A stretch of DNA of 55,112 nt from CAZEGC01 sp964511635 (GTDB lineage: Bacteria > Patescibacteriota > Saccharimonadia > Saccharimonadales > Saccharimonadaceae), in NCBI GenBank assembly GCA_964511635.1, contig CAZEGC010000001.1, forward strand, positions 1 through 55,112, read 5' to 3'. A program made the position numbers and the translations under genes. Under the pieces are notes generated by a model. That model did not search any database, was not told the DNA's origin, and saw only the letters and a list, made by a program, of their open reading frames with translations. Shown piece after piece: positions 31,372-40,900 of the stretch (its first letter is position 1; each line of letters starts with the position of its first letter).

Positions 31372-34300
31372 CTACTTTAACACTACGCAGTCTTCACCTA
31401 GCTGCTTAACTAGTTCGCCTATCAGCTTATCACTCGCATCAATTTTAAACGGCATTTTAATTGCAGACTTCTTATCGATGCCGAGCACCAAAATAATATC
31501 AGTATTTCCGACATGCTCCGAGCAGCTGCGCTTCAAGTTCGTCAAAGCAGCTTTATCGTCAGGATTTTTAATATGAACAAATAGTTTTTTGGCTTCGGGC
31601 ACATCAATGATTGGCTTGAGATTTTCGGTTTTTTTATCACTACTTTTTGCTGGCTTAGTTGAGGTTGCCTGGCCAGCTCGACTGACTACTTGCTTTGGCT
31701 TCATACGCTCGGCAATCACCTTTTTGCTAGCACGGGGTGCCTCCATTTTGTGGCCCGTTGATTCATAGCTCCGAAGCTCATCGTCGGTCACTAGCATAAC
31801 TTCGTCGGCTATCATCTTTGCTTCACTAGTTAAAGTACCGTCTTTTTCGCGAGCGCTGACCTTACCAGACACCCTAACGACTGCATCCTGAGCTAGCTTT
31901 GCGCCCACTTGTTCGTATAGGTTCGGAAATACAATGACCTCCCCCTCTCCAGCCTTATCCTCAAGGCCTACAAAAGCCATTTTTGAACCAGTTTTGGTGA
32001 CAATGGTCCTAACGGTTGATATTAAGCCTCCTATTGTGGCCTTTTTGCCATCGATATCAGGTGAAAGCCTCGAGAGAGGCATGGTCTGCTCCTGGAAATA
32101 TGCATCATAATTATCCAGCGGATGGGCACTTATATATAGACCCAGCAGCTCGCGCTCCCAGGTCAGGCGTTCTTTTTCAGTGTGCTTAGCGGGCGCAGCC
32201 TGAAGATCAATCGTCGGCTGAATATCACTGGAACCTGCCAGGCCACCGAACAAATCAGCTTGCCCGCTCAAAGCTTCTTTTTGAAGCTTACTAGCAAATG
32301 CCAGCAGTTTGTCTAGGTTATACAAAAGATCGGACCTGTCAGCTAGTCGATCAAAAGCGCCTGACTTTATCAATGACTCCCAGACGCGCCTATTAACCTT
32401 TGAAGTCGACACTCGTTTGGCAAAATCCTCCACTGACTTAAATTTTTCCTCTGCCCGAGCACTTAAAATTTCCTCGACTGCGCCAACCCCAACACCCTTT
32501 ATGGCCGCCAATCCAAATCTGATTTCATCCTTCCCTGGCACTACAGCAAACTCGACAAAACTCTCATTAACGTCTGGAGCTAGCACAGTAAGGCCCATGT
32601 GCTTACATTCAGAGATTTCGATTGCCAGCCTATCGATATCATCCTGGTCGCTAGTCATCAGGGCTGCCATAAATGCATCAGGATAGTGTGCCTTTAGGTA
32701 GGCTGTCCAGTACGCGATTAACCCATAGCAGGCCGCATGAGACTTATTGAAGCAGTAGTTAGCAAACTCTTCTAGTTGGTTCCAAAAAGTCTCGGCAAGG
32801 CGCGGGTCTACACCACTATGGTCTCTGGCGCCCTGGATAAATTCTGGCTTAACCTTCTGCATAAGTTCAATGTTTTTCTTTCCAACCGCTTTCCTGAGAG
32901 TGTCAGCCTGACCGCCACTAAAGCCGCACATGTCTTTTGAAATCTGCATAAACTGCTCTTGGTAAACTAAGATTCCATACGTACTCTCAAGAGCACTTTC
33001 CATTTTGCTATGCAAAAATTCAATTTTTTCTTGGCCATGCTTCCGGCGAATAAAGCTATCTATAAACTGCATCGGCCCCGGGCGATACAAAGCCACCATC
33101 GCAATGATATCCTCAAACACTGTAGGCTTTAGTTCGCGCAAATAGCGCTTCATGCCAGCAGACTCTAGCTGAAAGACTCCCGTAGTATCGCCCCGCTGAA
33201 AAAGTTCATAAGTTTTTTCATCATCAAGTGATAATTCAGACAGAACTATTTCTTTTTTATAAACCTTTTTTATTATACGCATGGCGTTATTAATAATTGT
33301 CAGGTTAGATAAGCCCAAAAAGTCCATCTTAAGCAACCCAAGGTCTTCAACTGGGCCCATCGGGTATTGAGTTGAAACCACGCCTTTTTGAGCCATCTCA
33401 AGGGGAGTATACTTAACGATATCGTCCGGTGCAATTACCACGCCCGCTGCATGGACACCGTGAGAGCGAATCGTCCCCTCTAGCCTGATTGCGTAATCTA
33501 GCACCTCTTTTGATGTTGGGTTGGTTTCATACTCGCGCTTTAAATCCTGATCTTCTTTGATGCTAACTTTTAGAGGTATGTGTCGCCCCTGAATTGGCGG
33601 TGGAATCATTTTTGATAATCTATCAGCTTCAGAGTATGGCACCTCTAACACACGAGCCACGTCGCGAACTGCCGCACGGGCTGCCATTTTGCCAAAAGTA
33701 ACAATATTTGCCACCTTTGAATCACCATACTTTTTGGCACAATACTCTATTACTTCATTACGCCTAGTGTCCTGTATATCGATATCGATGTCAGGCATGG
33801 ATATGCGGTCTGGATTTAAGAACCTCTCAAATAGCAAATCATATTTTAATGGGTCAAGATCAGTGATATTCAGGGCATAGGCAATAATTGATCCAGCCGC
33901 ACTACCACGACCTGGACCAAATACAATCCCTCTAGACTTGCCCCAGTTCATGAAATCCTGAACTATCAAGAAATAGCCGTTATACCCCATTCTATCCAGC
34001 ACCTCGAGCTCCATCTCTACTCGCGACTTCACTTCATCTGAAAGCACTGCTTTTATTTCTGATACCTCCATGCTGTCCGTATCAACGGGAGCCATATCGT
34101 TATATCTAATGGCAAGTCCACGATAAACTAGTTTGTCAAGATAGGATTTCTCACTTTCGCCTTCAGGCACCGGGAATGTAGGAATTAATATCTTCCCCAA
34201 ATCAAGTTCGACATTACACCTATCTGCTATCAAACTTGCGTTTATAACTGCCTGTGGGTTGGTCTTGCTCCAGCGCTCAATTATTTCATCTGGGTCAGTC

Positions 34301-35100
34301 ACGTGTAGCTCGAACTCCTTTAAGCTCATGCGCTTTTCGTCGCTCAAAAACGAACCAGTCCCCACGCATAGCAGAATTTCATGCGCTTCCTGGTCTTCGT
34401 GGTCCAAGTAGTGACCATCGCTCGTGACAACAGCCTGAATATCTAGCTCACTCGATAGACGCTCTAGGTGTTGATTGATTCCAACCTGAACATCCCACTT
34501 AGCTGGGCAGTCGGGGTGTCCGTGATCCTGAAGTTCTAAATAATACCTATCGCCGAAAACTGACTTATACCAACTAGCTATACGCTTCGCCTCGTCGTAA
34601 TTATCTACTCTGAGCTGTTCACCAAGTTCGCCACTAGCACAGCCGGAGAGTATAATTAAGCCTTCGTTATACTCCTCTAGGAGTTCGCGGTCAATCCTGG
34701 GCTTATAATACATACCCTCAAGGTTCGCCTTAGAAGATAGCATCATTAGGTTTTGGTACCCAACGTTATTCATCGCCAGAATAATTAAATGATACCTGGC
34801 CTTGTCTTTTTGTGGATCACGGTCAAAGCGCGACCTTGCAGCTACGTAGGCTTCCATGCCAATAATTGGCTTTATGCCAGACTTTTTTGCTGACATATAA
34901 AATTCAACCGCTCCGGACATTGTGCCGTGGTCGGTAATTGCTACTGACTCCATACCCAGGTCTTTGACACGCTCGACAAGCTCGTCGACCTTAGTCAAAC
35001 CATCTAGCAAACTATGATGCGTATGGTTGTGTAGGTGTACGTAATCTTTAGATGTTAGCTGCTTGGTACTGACTGCAGACTCGACTGTTTTTACCCCCAT
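31372..35100 (-). CDS. dnaE: DNA polymerase III alpha subunit
   Basis: Main replicative polymerase. The N-terminal PHP domain (about 19-220) keeps its metal ligands (HLHNHTHHSLLDG, ITDHGTMSG), so it may have its own phosphoesterase or proofreading activity. The catalytic aspartates lie in PDIDIDIQD (about 434-442), preceded by GPGRGSAAGS. Next come tandem HhH, an OB-fold domain near the C-terminus (ATIGGLISTVRTIVTKTG) and a Lys/Ser/Pro-rich linker with a short terminal domain. The length of 1242 aa is normal. A TATACT -10 box lies 11 nt before the ATG at 35100, with no Shine-Dalgarno site. Confidence 0.96.
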   Translation of the reverse strand: MGVKTVESAVSTKQLTSKDYVHLHNHTHHSLLDGLTKVDELVERVKDLGMESVAITDHGTMSGAVEFYMSAKKSGIKPIIGMEAYVAARSRFDRDPQKDKARYHLIILAMNNVGYQNLMMLSSKANLEGMYYKPRIDRELLEEYNEGLIILSGCASGELGEQLRVDNYDEAKRIASWYKSVFGDRYYLELQDHGHPDCPAKWDVQVGINQHLERLSSELDIQAVVTSDGHYLDHEDQEAHEILLCVGTGSFLSDEKRMSLKEFELHVTDPDEIIERWSKTNPQAVINASLIADRCNVELDLGKILIPTFPVPEGESEKSYLDKLVYRGLAIRYNDMAPVDTDSMEVSEIKAVLSDEVKSRVEMELEVLDRMGYNGYFLIVQDFMNWGKSRGIVFGPGRGSAAGSIIAYALNITDLDPLKYDLLFERFLNPDRISMPDIDIDIQDTRRNEVIEYCAKKYGDSKVANIVTFGKMAARAAVRDVARVLEVPYSEADRLSKMIPPPIQGRHIPLKVSIKEDQDLKREYETNPTSKEVLDYAIRLEGTIRSHGVHAAGVVIAPDDIVKYTPLEMAQKGVVSTQYPMGPVEDLGLLKMDFLGLSNLTIINNAMRIIKKVYKKEIVLSELSLDDEKTYELFQRGDTTGVFQLESAGMKRYLRELKPTVFEDIIAMVALYRPGPMQFIDSFIRRKHGQEKIEFLHSKMESALESTYGILVYQEQFMQISKDMCGFSGGQADTLRKAVGKKNIELMQKVKPEFIQGARDHSGVDPRLAETFWNQLEEFANYCFNKSHAACYGLIAYWTAYLKAHYPDAFMAALMTSDQDDIDRLAIEISECKHMGLTVLAPDVNESFVEFAVVPGKDEIRFGLAAIKGVGVGAVEEILSARAEEKFKSVEDFAKRVSTSKVNRRVWESLIKSGAFDRLADRSDLLYNLDKLLAFASKLQKEALSGQADLFGGLAGSSDIQPTIDLQAAPAKHTEKERLTWERELLGLYISAHPLDNYDAYFQEQTMPLSRLSPDIDGKKATIGGLISTVRTIVTKTGSKMAFVGLEDKAGEGEVIVFPNLYEQVGAKLAQDAVVRVSGKVSAREKDGTLTSEAKMIADEVMLVTDDELRSYESTGHKMEAPRASKKVIAERMKPKQVVSRAGQATSTKPAKSSDKKTENLKPIIDVPEAKKLFVHIKNPDDKAALTNLKRSCSEHVGNTDIILVLGIDKKSAIKMPFKIDASDKLIGELVKQLGEDCVVLK

Positions 35101-35111
35101 AACTAAGCTCT

Positions 35112-35117
35112 AGTATA
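35112..35117 (-). promoter_or_regulatory. dnaE -10 box (short leader)
   Basis: TATACT on the minus strand, 11 nt before the ATG; the leader is predicted to be about 4-5 nt. Confidence 0.4.
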
Positions 35118-35190
35118 GCAATAAAAAGCCGCGTTTATGACCGTTATGTTTACAACGCTCGTGCTCTTTTAGTAAAACTCTATTTACGTG

Positions 35191-35472
35191 CTACTGGTCA
35201 GCTTGAATAGACTGGCGAGCTTCTTCGGCTACCCCACCTATGACTGGGATCTCTACGAATAAACTAAGCAGCCACACCGCTAAAGCTACGACGATCGTAC
35301 CGCCAAGCACACTCCCCAGCCCAAAGAATATTCCTCGGAAAAAGTTCATTACAAAAATTTGCTTTCGGTTGCGATGAAAATCATTAAATAATTCTTCTAG
35401 CACGGTGCGCCTAGCCCCCGCAGCCTGTTTATCTTTTAGCTTTTCAATCAAACCTTTTTTCTGCTTACTCAC
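35191..35472 (-). CDS. DUF5665-like small membrane protein
   Basis: 93 aa: a basic N-terminus (KKGLIEKLKDKQAAGARR), then one long glycine-rich membrane helix pair (about 43-73, FFRGIFFGLGSVLGGTIVVALAVWLLSLF) and a short acidic tail. This pattern fits the DUF5665 family of unknown function. The start is GTG at 35472, preceded by AAGGAAGG. It lies in a run of four small membrane proteins downstream of galU and upstream of dnaE. Confidence 0.75.
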   Translation of the reverse strand: MSKQKKGLIEKLKDKQAAGARRTVLEELFNDFHRNRKQIFVMNFFRGIFFGLGSVLGGTIVVALAVWLLSLFVEIPVIGGVAEEARQSIQADQ

Positions 35473-35538
35473 TTACCAGCCTTCCTTAAGCATTATTTTA
35501 GATCCTGACTCTAAACCCCGTAGGATTAGGAGTTGGCC

Positions 35539-35754
35539 CTACTTATTGACCTTATCCTCAATGGCGTCTTTGATGTTGCCGAGTTTCTTTTTAGCTTCGT
35601 CCGCCTGGTGGACAGCTTCATCCTTTAAGTCACCTGCCTTATCCTTGATGTCCTGTCGGGTTTCTTTACCGCTTTTTGGTGCGGTTAATATTCCAACAAC
35701 TACGCCTACGGCTGCCCCGACAATTGCTCCGAGTGTAAACCTATTTTTAGACAT
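35539..35754 (-). CDS. YtxH-domain protein
   Basis: 71 aa with an N-terminal glycine-rich membrane helix (TLGAIVGAAVGVVVGILTAP, about 7-26) and a Lys/Asp/Glu-rich amphipathic helix (KSGKETRQDIKDKAGDLKDE), the signature of the YtxH/gas-vesicle-like stress family. AAGGAG lies 6 nt before the ATG. It is likely a membrane-associated general stress protein. Confidence 0.82.
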   Translation of the reverse strand: MSKNRFTLGAIVGAAVGVVVGILTAPKSGKETRQDIKDKAGDLKDEAVHQADEAKKKLGNIKDAIEDKVNK

Positions 35755-35765
35755 TTTCTACTCCT

Positions 35766-36002
35766 TTACTTCTTATTCCTTAAGGCGCGAACGAAAAACT
35801 TCATTGCCATTATAGGTAGAGAAGCTGACTTCAGCCCCGCCAGCAGTCCACTGGCATCACTAGTGGCCTGGGATGCTTTTGACGCAACCTCTCTTATCTG
35901 TTTGGTGACCTTTATTAGCAGCACTCCAAGCACTATAGCGACCACCAAGAATATAACCATGACAATTGTTAGTATAATGACTAATATTTGCGCCCATTCC
36001 AT
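35766..36002 (-). CDS. small membrane protein (DUF948-like)
   Basis: 78 aa with one membrane helix (about 6-30, ILVIILTIVMVIFLVVAIVL), then a heptad-like helix (QIREVASKASQATSDASGLLAGL) and a basic end. Such an anchor plus coiled segment resembles DUF948/YtxG partners of YtxH, which it precedes by 11 nt. The family match is tentative. Confidence 0.6.
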   Translation of the reverse strand: MEWAQILVIILTIVMVIFLVVAIVLGVLLIKVTKQIREVASKASQATSDASGLLAGLKSASLPIMAMKFFVRALRNKK

Positions 36003-36028
36003 AATCTACCCTAATCTTTTTTAATTAT

Positions 36029-36277
36029 TTATTTTTTGCCACGAAACATCCGGACAATTGTAATTAGTATAATCGATCCAACCAAAGCTACCAAAAAGCT
36101 TGATATGCTGAAATCATCAACACCATCGCCACCTAGTGAATTAAATATAAAACCACCCAGCACTGCGCCCAGTATCCCGACAACGATATTTTTAAGCAGC
36201 CCACCGTCTTCGTTCATTATCATGTTTGCTACCCAACCAGCCAAACCACCCAGTACAATCCATCCAATTACACCCAT
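36029..36277 (-). CDS. GlsB/YeaQ/YmgE-family stress membrane protein
   Basis: 82 aa with three small glycine-rich membrane helices. The family pattern is clear: GWIVLGGLAGWVANMIM, a short loop (NEDGG), then NIVVGILGAVLGGFIFN and a final helix ending in FRGKK. AAAGGAG lies before the ATG. It was formerly called transglycosylase-associated protein; its biochemical role is unknown. Confidence 0.88.
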   Translation of the reverse strand: MGVIGWIVLGGLAGWVANMIMNEDGGLLKNIVVGILGAVLGGFIFNSLGGDGVDDFSISSFLVALVGSIILITIVRMFRGKK

Positions 36278-36362
36278 TTTCTATCTCCTTTTGTTGGTAA
36301 TTTAAGTGTTACTACCAGCCAGTATACGGCACTAGATACTAATCACAGTGAGAATTTTTACA

Positions 36363-37241
36363 TCATTCTTCTAAACGCTCACGCATATACTGCGCCAGGG
36401 CTGGACCATACTCTACGCTCTCCATGGCTACGTCAATAATAGCCTTGATGTATTTAAGCTGGTCCCCTGTGTCGTGCCAAACACCCTCCACAAACCGGCC
36501 ATAGACTTCATCTTTTTGGGCCAGCTCATTAATGCTGTCAGCCAAAGTTATTTCGCCGCTTTTATCTACTTTTTCCTGAGCAATTATCGGTAAAATATCA
36601 GGAGTTAACAAATAGCCGCCAACTGAAGCAAAGTTACTTGGTGTATTTTTTTCGCCAGGTTTTTCAACTAACTGCGACACTTTAAAGGTGCGCTCATCAA
36701 TCTCGTCAGAAATTGCGGCCATGCCGTATTTATCGGCGGAGCTTTTATCTACCTCAATTAACGATATTACTGATTTGCCAGTTTTCTCATATGACTCTAG
36801 CAGTTGTGAAGCTCGGGGCACCTTGCTCCGAAAGAAATCATCAGCAAAGAATACAAAGAACGGCTCGTCACTATGTATCAGATGCTGTGCGTTAATAATT
36901 GGACGTGCGTTACCTTTGGGGGTTCCTTTTTGCCGAACGTAAACAAAGTTAGCTAGCCCTGCAATTTTTTTGATTTCATCGGCTTTGTCATGTTTGCCCT
37001 TTTCGCGAAGCTCTGCCTCTAGTTCGTCAGAGCGATCAAAATGATCTTCGATAGCACGTTTTGTACTTCCAGTCACAATTATTATGTCAGTTACACCAGC
37101 AGCCACAGCCTCTTCAACGATCAGCTGAATGACTGGACGATCAATGATTGGTAGCATTTCTTTTGGCATAGCTTTGGTTTGCGGTAAAAAGCGAGTGCCT
37201 AGGCCAGCGGCACAGATAATTGCTTTGGTTGGTTGCTTCAT
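36363..37241 (-). CDS. galU: UTP-glucose-1-phosphate uridylyltransferase
   Basis: Makes UDP-glucose from UTP and glucose-1-phosphate for wall and surface polysaccharide synthesis. The nucleotide-binding AAGLGTRFLPQTKAMPKEML (about 11-30) and VDKPV-like PIIDRPVIQ blocks are at the start; the catalytic region has EKPG and GVWHDTGDQLKYIKA near the C-terminus. The length of 292 aa is typical. I use the ATG at 37241, because AAGGAG then lies 9 nt upstream; the ATG three codons earlier abuts the ribosome site. It is the last gene of the gatCAB operon, 13 nt after gatB. Confidence 0.94.
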   Translation of the reverse strand: MKQPTKAIICAAGLGTRFLPQTKAMPKEMLPIIDRPVIQLIVEEAVAAGVTDIIIVTGSTKRAIEDHFDRSDELEAELREKGKHDKADEIKKIAGLANFVYVRQKGTPKGNARPIINAQHLIHSDEPFFVFFADDFFRSKVPRASQLLESYEKTGKSVISLIEVDKSSADKYGMAAISDEIDERTFKVSQLVEKPGEKNTPSNFASVGGYLLTPDILPIIAQEKVDKSGEITLADSINELAQKDEVYGRFVEGVWHDTGDQLKYIKAIIDVAMESVEYGPALAQYMRERLEE

Positions 37242-37254
37242 ATTGATCATCTCC

Positions 37255-38712
37255 TTACTTTTCTAGGCGCTGTTTTATCATCTCGCCAGCCAGCGCTGGG
37301 TTGGCTTTACCTTTAGACTTTTTCATAACCTGTCCGATTAAATAGCCGATTACTTTATCATTACCGGCCCGAATATCAGCGATAGCCTTCTGGGACCCAG
37401 GATCGCTTAGCACTTCGTCAACGATCGCTGCGATAGCACCTACGTCGCTAACCTGGATTAGGTTCCTACGCTCTGCTATCGCTCGCGGCGAGTCCGACTG
37501 ACCCGAGGTAAGTTCGATAAATACATCCTTAGCAGCCGTGCTGCTAACCTCGTTGCCACGCGCCATGTTGGCAAGCTCGATTAAGCTCTTTACCGGTGGA
37601 ATCACAAGACTCTTGCTAGCACCATCTTCAACCCGCCCAAGTGCGCTAGCAAACCAGTGTGCGGTCCGCTTTGCTGTGTCTGGATCTGACTGGTGCAACA
37701 CCGAGGTGACCGTCTCGGCAAATGCCGGGTCGGCCAGTAGTGCATCAACCACCGAACTATCGAGCTCCATCACCTCCCACTGTCGGCGATACGCCGGCGG
37801 CAACGTGGGCATAGTATCCTTTAAGGCAGCAATTTCATCGCTTGTGAGCACTACCGGAGGAATGTCCGCGTCCGGCATGTAGCGATAATCTTGCGCATCC
37901 TCCTTGGACCTCTGTGATATGGTTTTTTGCTTAGCCTCGACCCAGCCACGCGTCTCTTGGACTATGCGCTCCCCGGCTTCAAGTAGCTCTACTTGGCGTT
38001 TAAATTCATACTCGGCCGCCCTTTCGACGCTTCTGAATGAATTTAAGTTCTTCACTTCAGCACGATTGCCTAGCTTGTCTGAATCTTTTGGAGCTACCGA
38101 AATATTAACGTCAAAACGCATATTGCCATGATACAGGTCGCCGTGTGTCACGCCAGCATAGACCATCAATCGGTGCAGCTCGCTGGCGTAAGCTTTCGCC
38201 TCTACTGGTGAATGAATATCCGGTTCGGACACAATTTCAATCAATGGTGTACCAGCCCGATTTAAGTCAACATAGCTAGCATCACCTTCATGAGTTAACT
38301 TGCCGGCGTCCTCTTCAAGGTGAGCATGATGAATTCGAACCTTTACCTCGCCGCCATCTGGCAATGGAGCAAGAACGTAACCAGGCCCGATAATTGGCTC
38401 GTACATCTGCGTAATCTGATAGCCCTTCGGCAAGTCAGGGTAGAAATAATGCTTTCTATCAAATCTGCTAACTAGAGAAATTTGACTATTTAATGCGAGT
38501 CCTGCTTTTACGGCTAAGTTAATCGCCTCTTTATTTAGTACGGGCAACATGCCAGGCAAGCCATAATCGATTGGGCTAACTGCACTATTTGGCTCCCTAT
38601 CGCGCGCGTCGTTGTCGGCACCACTGAATAACTTGGTCTTGGTTGATAGTTGAACGTGACACTCGATGCCAATTGTCATTTCATATTTTGATAAAATTTC
38701 AGCAGTTAGCAT
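37255..38712 (-). CDS. gatB: aspartyl/glutamyl-tRNA amidotransferase subunit B
   Basis: The subunit that binds the mischarged tRNA and catalyses the kinase and amidation steps. Family blocks include IGIECHVQLSTKTKLFSG (about 14-31), the substrate segment FDRKHYFYPDLPKGYQ, HLEEDAGKL and TPLIEIVSEPDI, and a GatB/YqeY helical C-terminal domain. The usual PYRYFPEPDLP motif is the variant DYRYMPDADIPP. The length of 485 aa is normal. It begins directly after the stop of the HEPN-like gene. Confidence 0.96.
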   Translation of the reverse strand: MLTAEILSKYEMTIGIECHVQLSTKTKLFSGADNDARDREPNSAVSPIDYGLPGMLPVLNKEAINLAVKAGLALNSQISLVSRFDRKHYFYPDLPKGYQITQMYEPIIGPGYVLAPLPDGGEVKVRIHHAHLEEDAGKLTHEGDASYVDLNRAGTPLIEIVSEPDIHSPVEAKAYASELHRLMVYAGVTHGDLYHGNMRFDVNISVAPKDSDKLGNRAEVKNLNSFRSVERAAEYEFKRQVELLEAGERIVQETRGWVEAKQKTISQRSKEDAQDYRYMPDADIPPVVLTSDEIAALKDTMPTLPPAYRRQWEVMELDSSVVDALLADPAFAETVTSVLHQSDPDTAKRTAHWFASALGRVEDGASKSLVIPPVKSLIELANMARGNEVSSTAAKDVFIELTSGQSDSPRAIAERRNLIQVSDVGAIAAIVDEVLSDPGSQKAIADIRAGNDKVIGYLIGQVMKKSKGKANPALAGEMIKQRLEK

Positions 38713-39132
38713 TTAAATCGCCCCTACATCCTTTAAGGCTTTCTTAAACTGTGACAAAGCCTGACGAGCTTGACTGTAGGAGACCTTTACATCGGACTCA
38801 TGGGCAATTGCATTGCGTAGCTTATGAGCGGACCATATTCCGTTCCTGTCACTAAATAACTCTTTGGAGTTTTTCATCCTTTCGCCAAGTGTTTCGCCAG
38901 GCGCGCCCCTGTCTTTTAGCGCCTGATCAAGCAATTTATCGGCATCTAGAACTGTCAGGTGATAGCTCGATGGTTCGTCTTTTTTTAACTGCCTTTCAAT
39001 CGACATCCACTTCAGGCGGTACTTATTAACATCTAATTTATTGCTACCTTTTTTAGTTAGCGAAATAATGACCACCATTATCGCACCAACGATTAATATA
39101 GCTGCAAAAAGAAATATTATATTTTGTCCCAT
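38713..39132 (-). CDS. membrane-anchored HEPN-like protein inside the gat operon
   Basis: 139 aa with an N-terminal membrane helix (about 4-25), then a soluble helical domain (about 33-139). Near its end is KLRNAIAHE, giving R106-x4-H111, the R-x4-6-H pattern of HEPN RNases. LGERMKNSKELFSDRN just before it fits the preceding HEPN helix. The protein may be an RNase or only a HEPN-type scaffold. It overlaps the gatA stop by 1 nt and abuts gatB, so it is made with GatCAB. The domain call is based on one motif and helix pattern, so confidence is moderate. Confidence 0.6.
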   Translation of the reverse strand: MGQNIIFLFAAILIVGAIMVVIISLTKKGSNKLDVNKYRLKWMSIERQLKKDEPSSYHLTVLDADKLLDQALKDRGAPGETLGERMKNSKELFSDRNGIWSAHKLRNAIAHESDVKVSYSQARQALSQFKKALKDVGAI

Positions 39133-40535
39133 TAACTATCCTCCAATGAACGTGCTAACGCTAGTAAATTCGCATCTGTTTTCCTGGCTCCGATTAGCTG
39201 CACACCGATCGGTAACCCATCGCTGGATTCACCCGCCGGAACGCTAATAGCAGGCAGCCCTGCTAGACTTGCCGGTACCGTCATTAAGTCCGCTAGGTAC
39301 ATCTTTACTGGATCACTAGTATTTTCACCTAGCCCAAAAGCCGGTGTCGGTGCTACTGGGCCGATTAAAATGTCATATTTGTCAAAAAGCTTGTCAAATT
39401 CTGAAATTAGCAGGGTTCTGGCTTTTTGCGCTTTCTTATAGTAGGCATCAAAATAACCACTTGATAAGACAAAGCTACCAATCATAATCCGCCGTTTATT
39501 TTCGGTTTCAAAGCCTTCACCTCGCGTCTTCCCGTAGAGTTCAACTAGTGATTTTGCATCGTCAGCACGGTAACCATAGCGAATACCGTCATATCTAGCT
39601 AGGTTGCTACTGATTTCTGCTGGCACAATAATGTAATACATCGCTAGCGCTTGTTTTGCCATCGGCAAACTAACCTCATCCACCATATGCCCCAAACTTC
39701 GCAGCTTCTCGGCGTAATCTAGCGTCACGCGCTGCACCTCACTATCCGTGTCTTCGTCCATAAGTTCTTTTATGATGGCTATTTTTTGACCCGCACGCGG
39801 CATTTCAATCGGTGCAAAGAAGTCCTCGAGTGTCGTCATGTCTGATGCGTCCTTACCGGACATGATATCTATCACAATTTCAGCGTCACGAGCTTTACGC
39901 GCGAAAACACCAACTGTGTCTGTACTACTCGACATTGCCACTACCCCATAACGGCTAACGGTTCCGTACGTGGGCTTCATGCCAACTACGCCATTAAAGC
40001 TAGCTGGCTGACGTATTGAGCCGCCCGTATCTGTTCCTAGTGCAAATGGCACCACATCAAGCGCCACAACCACTGCAGAGCCACCACTACTGCCGCCCGG
40101 AACTCGACTGGTATCAACTGCATTTCTGGTGATTTTAAAGGCGGAATTTTCAGTACTACCACCGTGCGCGAAAGCATCTAGGTTACTTTTACCAATACAA
40201 ATCGCCCCCTCGGCCTCTAGTCGCTCAATGGCCTCAGCCTGGACTGGAGAGACAAAATCTTCTAACATCTTGCTAGCAGCTGTGCTGGGGCCGCCATGAG
40301 TCATAAAGTTATCCTTGGCTATAAAAGGAACGCCCGCTAGTCTTCCAGCATTCTCGCCGCTAGCAATTTTTTGATCGATTTCATGGGCTCGTTCTAACGC
40401 ACGCTCACGCGTTATCATTAGTACTGCCTCGTAGCTGCTCGCGCTCTCACACTTTTCAATCGCCAAGCTAACCTCGCTGGCGGCCGTTGATTTGCCTTCT
40501 TTAATACGCCTAACAATTGTTTCGATGCTAGACAT
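39132..40535 (-). CDS. gatA: aspartyl/glutamyl-tRNA amidotransferase subunit A
   Basis: Amidase-signature enzyme that releases ammonia from glutamine for GatB. The Ser-cisSer-Lys triad is visible as the Lys in FIAKDNF, the Ser in GGSSGGSAVVV and the Ser in TDTGGSIRQPASF (all within about 72-190). SYGTVSRYGVVAMSSS-type blocks follow. The length of 467 aa is normal. It is 4 nt downstream of gatC. Confidence 0.96.
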   Translation of the reverse strand: MSSIETIVRRIKEGKSTAASEVSLAIEKCESASSYEAVLMITRERALERAHEIDQKIASGENAGRLAGVPFIAKDNFMTHGGPSTAASKMLEDFVSPVQAEAIERLEAEGAICIGKSNLDAFAHGGSTENSAFKITRNAVDTSRVPGGSSGGSAVVVALDVVPFALGTDTGGSIRQPASFNGVVGMKPTYGTVSRYGVVAMSSSTDTVGVFARKARDAEIVIDIMSGKDASDMTTLEDFFAPIEMPRAGQKIAIIKELMDEDTDSEVQRVTLDYAEKLRSLGHMVDEVSLPMAKQALAMYYIIVPAEISSNLARYDGIRYGYRADDAKSLVELYGKTRGEGFETENKRRIMIGSFVLSSGYFDAYYKKAQKARTLLISEFDKLFDKYDILIGPVAPTPAFGLGENTSDPVKMYLADLMTVPASLAGLPAISVPAGESSDGLPIGVQLIGARKTDANLLALARSLEDS

Positions 40536-40539
40536 ACGG

Positions 40540-40830
40540 CTATAGTACTTTCAAAACTTTAATCTGGTTTTTATCTGAATCTGGTGCCAGCGCAAGCAAA
40601 CTAGCGCGATCAACTTGGTAGTCCACTACACTATCGTCGCGCCATACATTTTTTAAATCCGTCACTTGATATGTCGGCTCAACATCAGTAGTATCAATTT
40701 CTGAAAGCTGCTCGATATATTCAATGATGTTTGAAATGTCTTGCTTTAAATTATCGACTTCGCCTTTTTTTAGCTTTAATCCACTCAGGCGAGCCAGGTG
40801 CTGCACAGTATCGCTTGTTATATCTGCCAT
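40540..40830 (-). CDS. gatC: aspartyl/glutamyl-tRNA amidotransferase subunit C
   Basis: 96-aa stabilising subunit. The VQHLARLSGLKLKKGEVDNL start and the DVEPTYQVTDLKNVWRDD block (family pattern VEPT) are diagnostic. First gene of the gatC-gatA-HEPN-gatB-galU operon. TACAAT lies 6 nt before the ATG and no Shine-Dalgarno site is present, so the operon mRNA probably starts at or near the gatC start codon. Confidence 0.92.
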   Translation of the reverse strand: MADITSDTVQHLARLSGLKLKKGEVDNLKQDISNIIEYIEQLSEIDTTDVEPTYQVTDLKNVWRDDSVVDYQVDRASLLALAPDSDKNQIKVLKVL

Positions 40831-40836
40831 ACGTAT

Positions 40837-40842
40837 ATTGTA
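40837..40842 (-). promoter_or_regulatory. gatC -10 box (leaderless)
   Basis: TACAAT on the minus strand, 6 nt before the ATG at 40830. Confidence 0.5.
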
Positions 40843-40900
40843 GCGCAGTTTTAGAGCGAATGCAGCAAAGGAGTCTTTAATCAGGCGGAGCTATGGGGTT

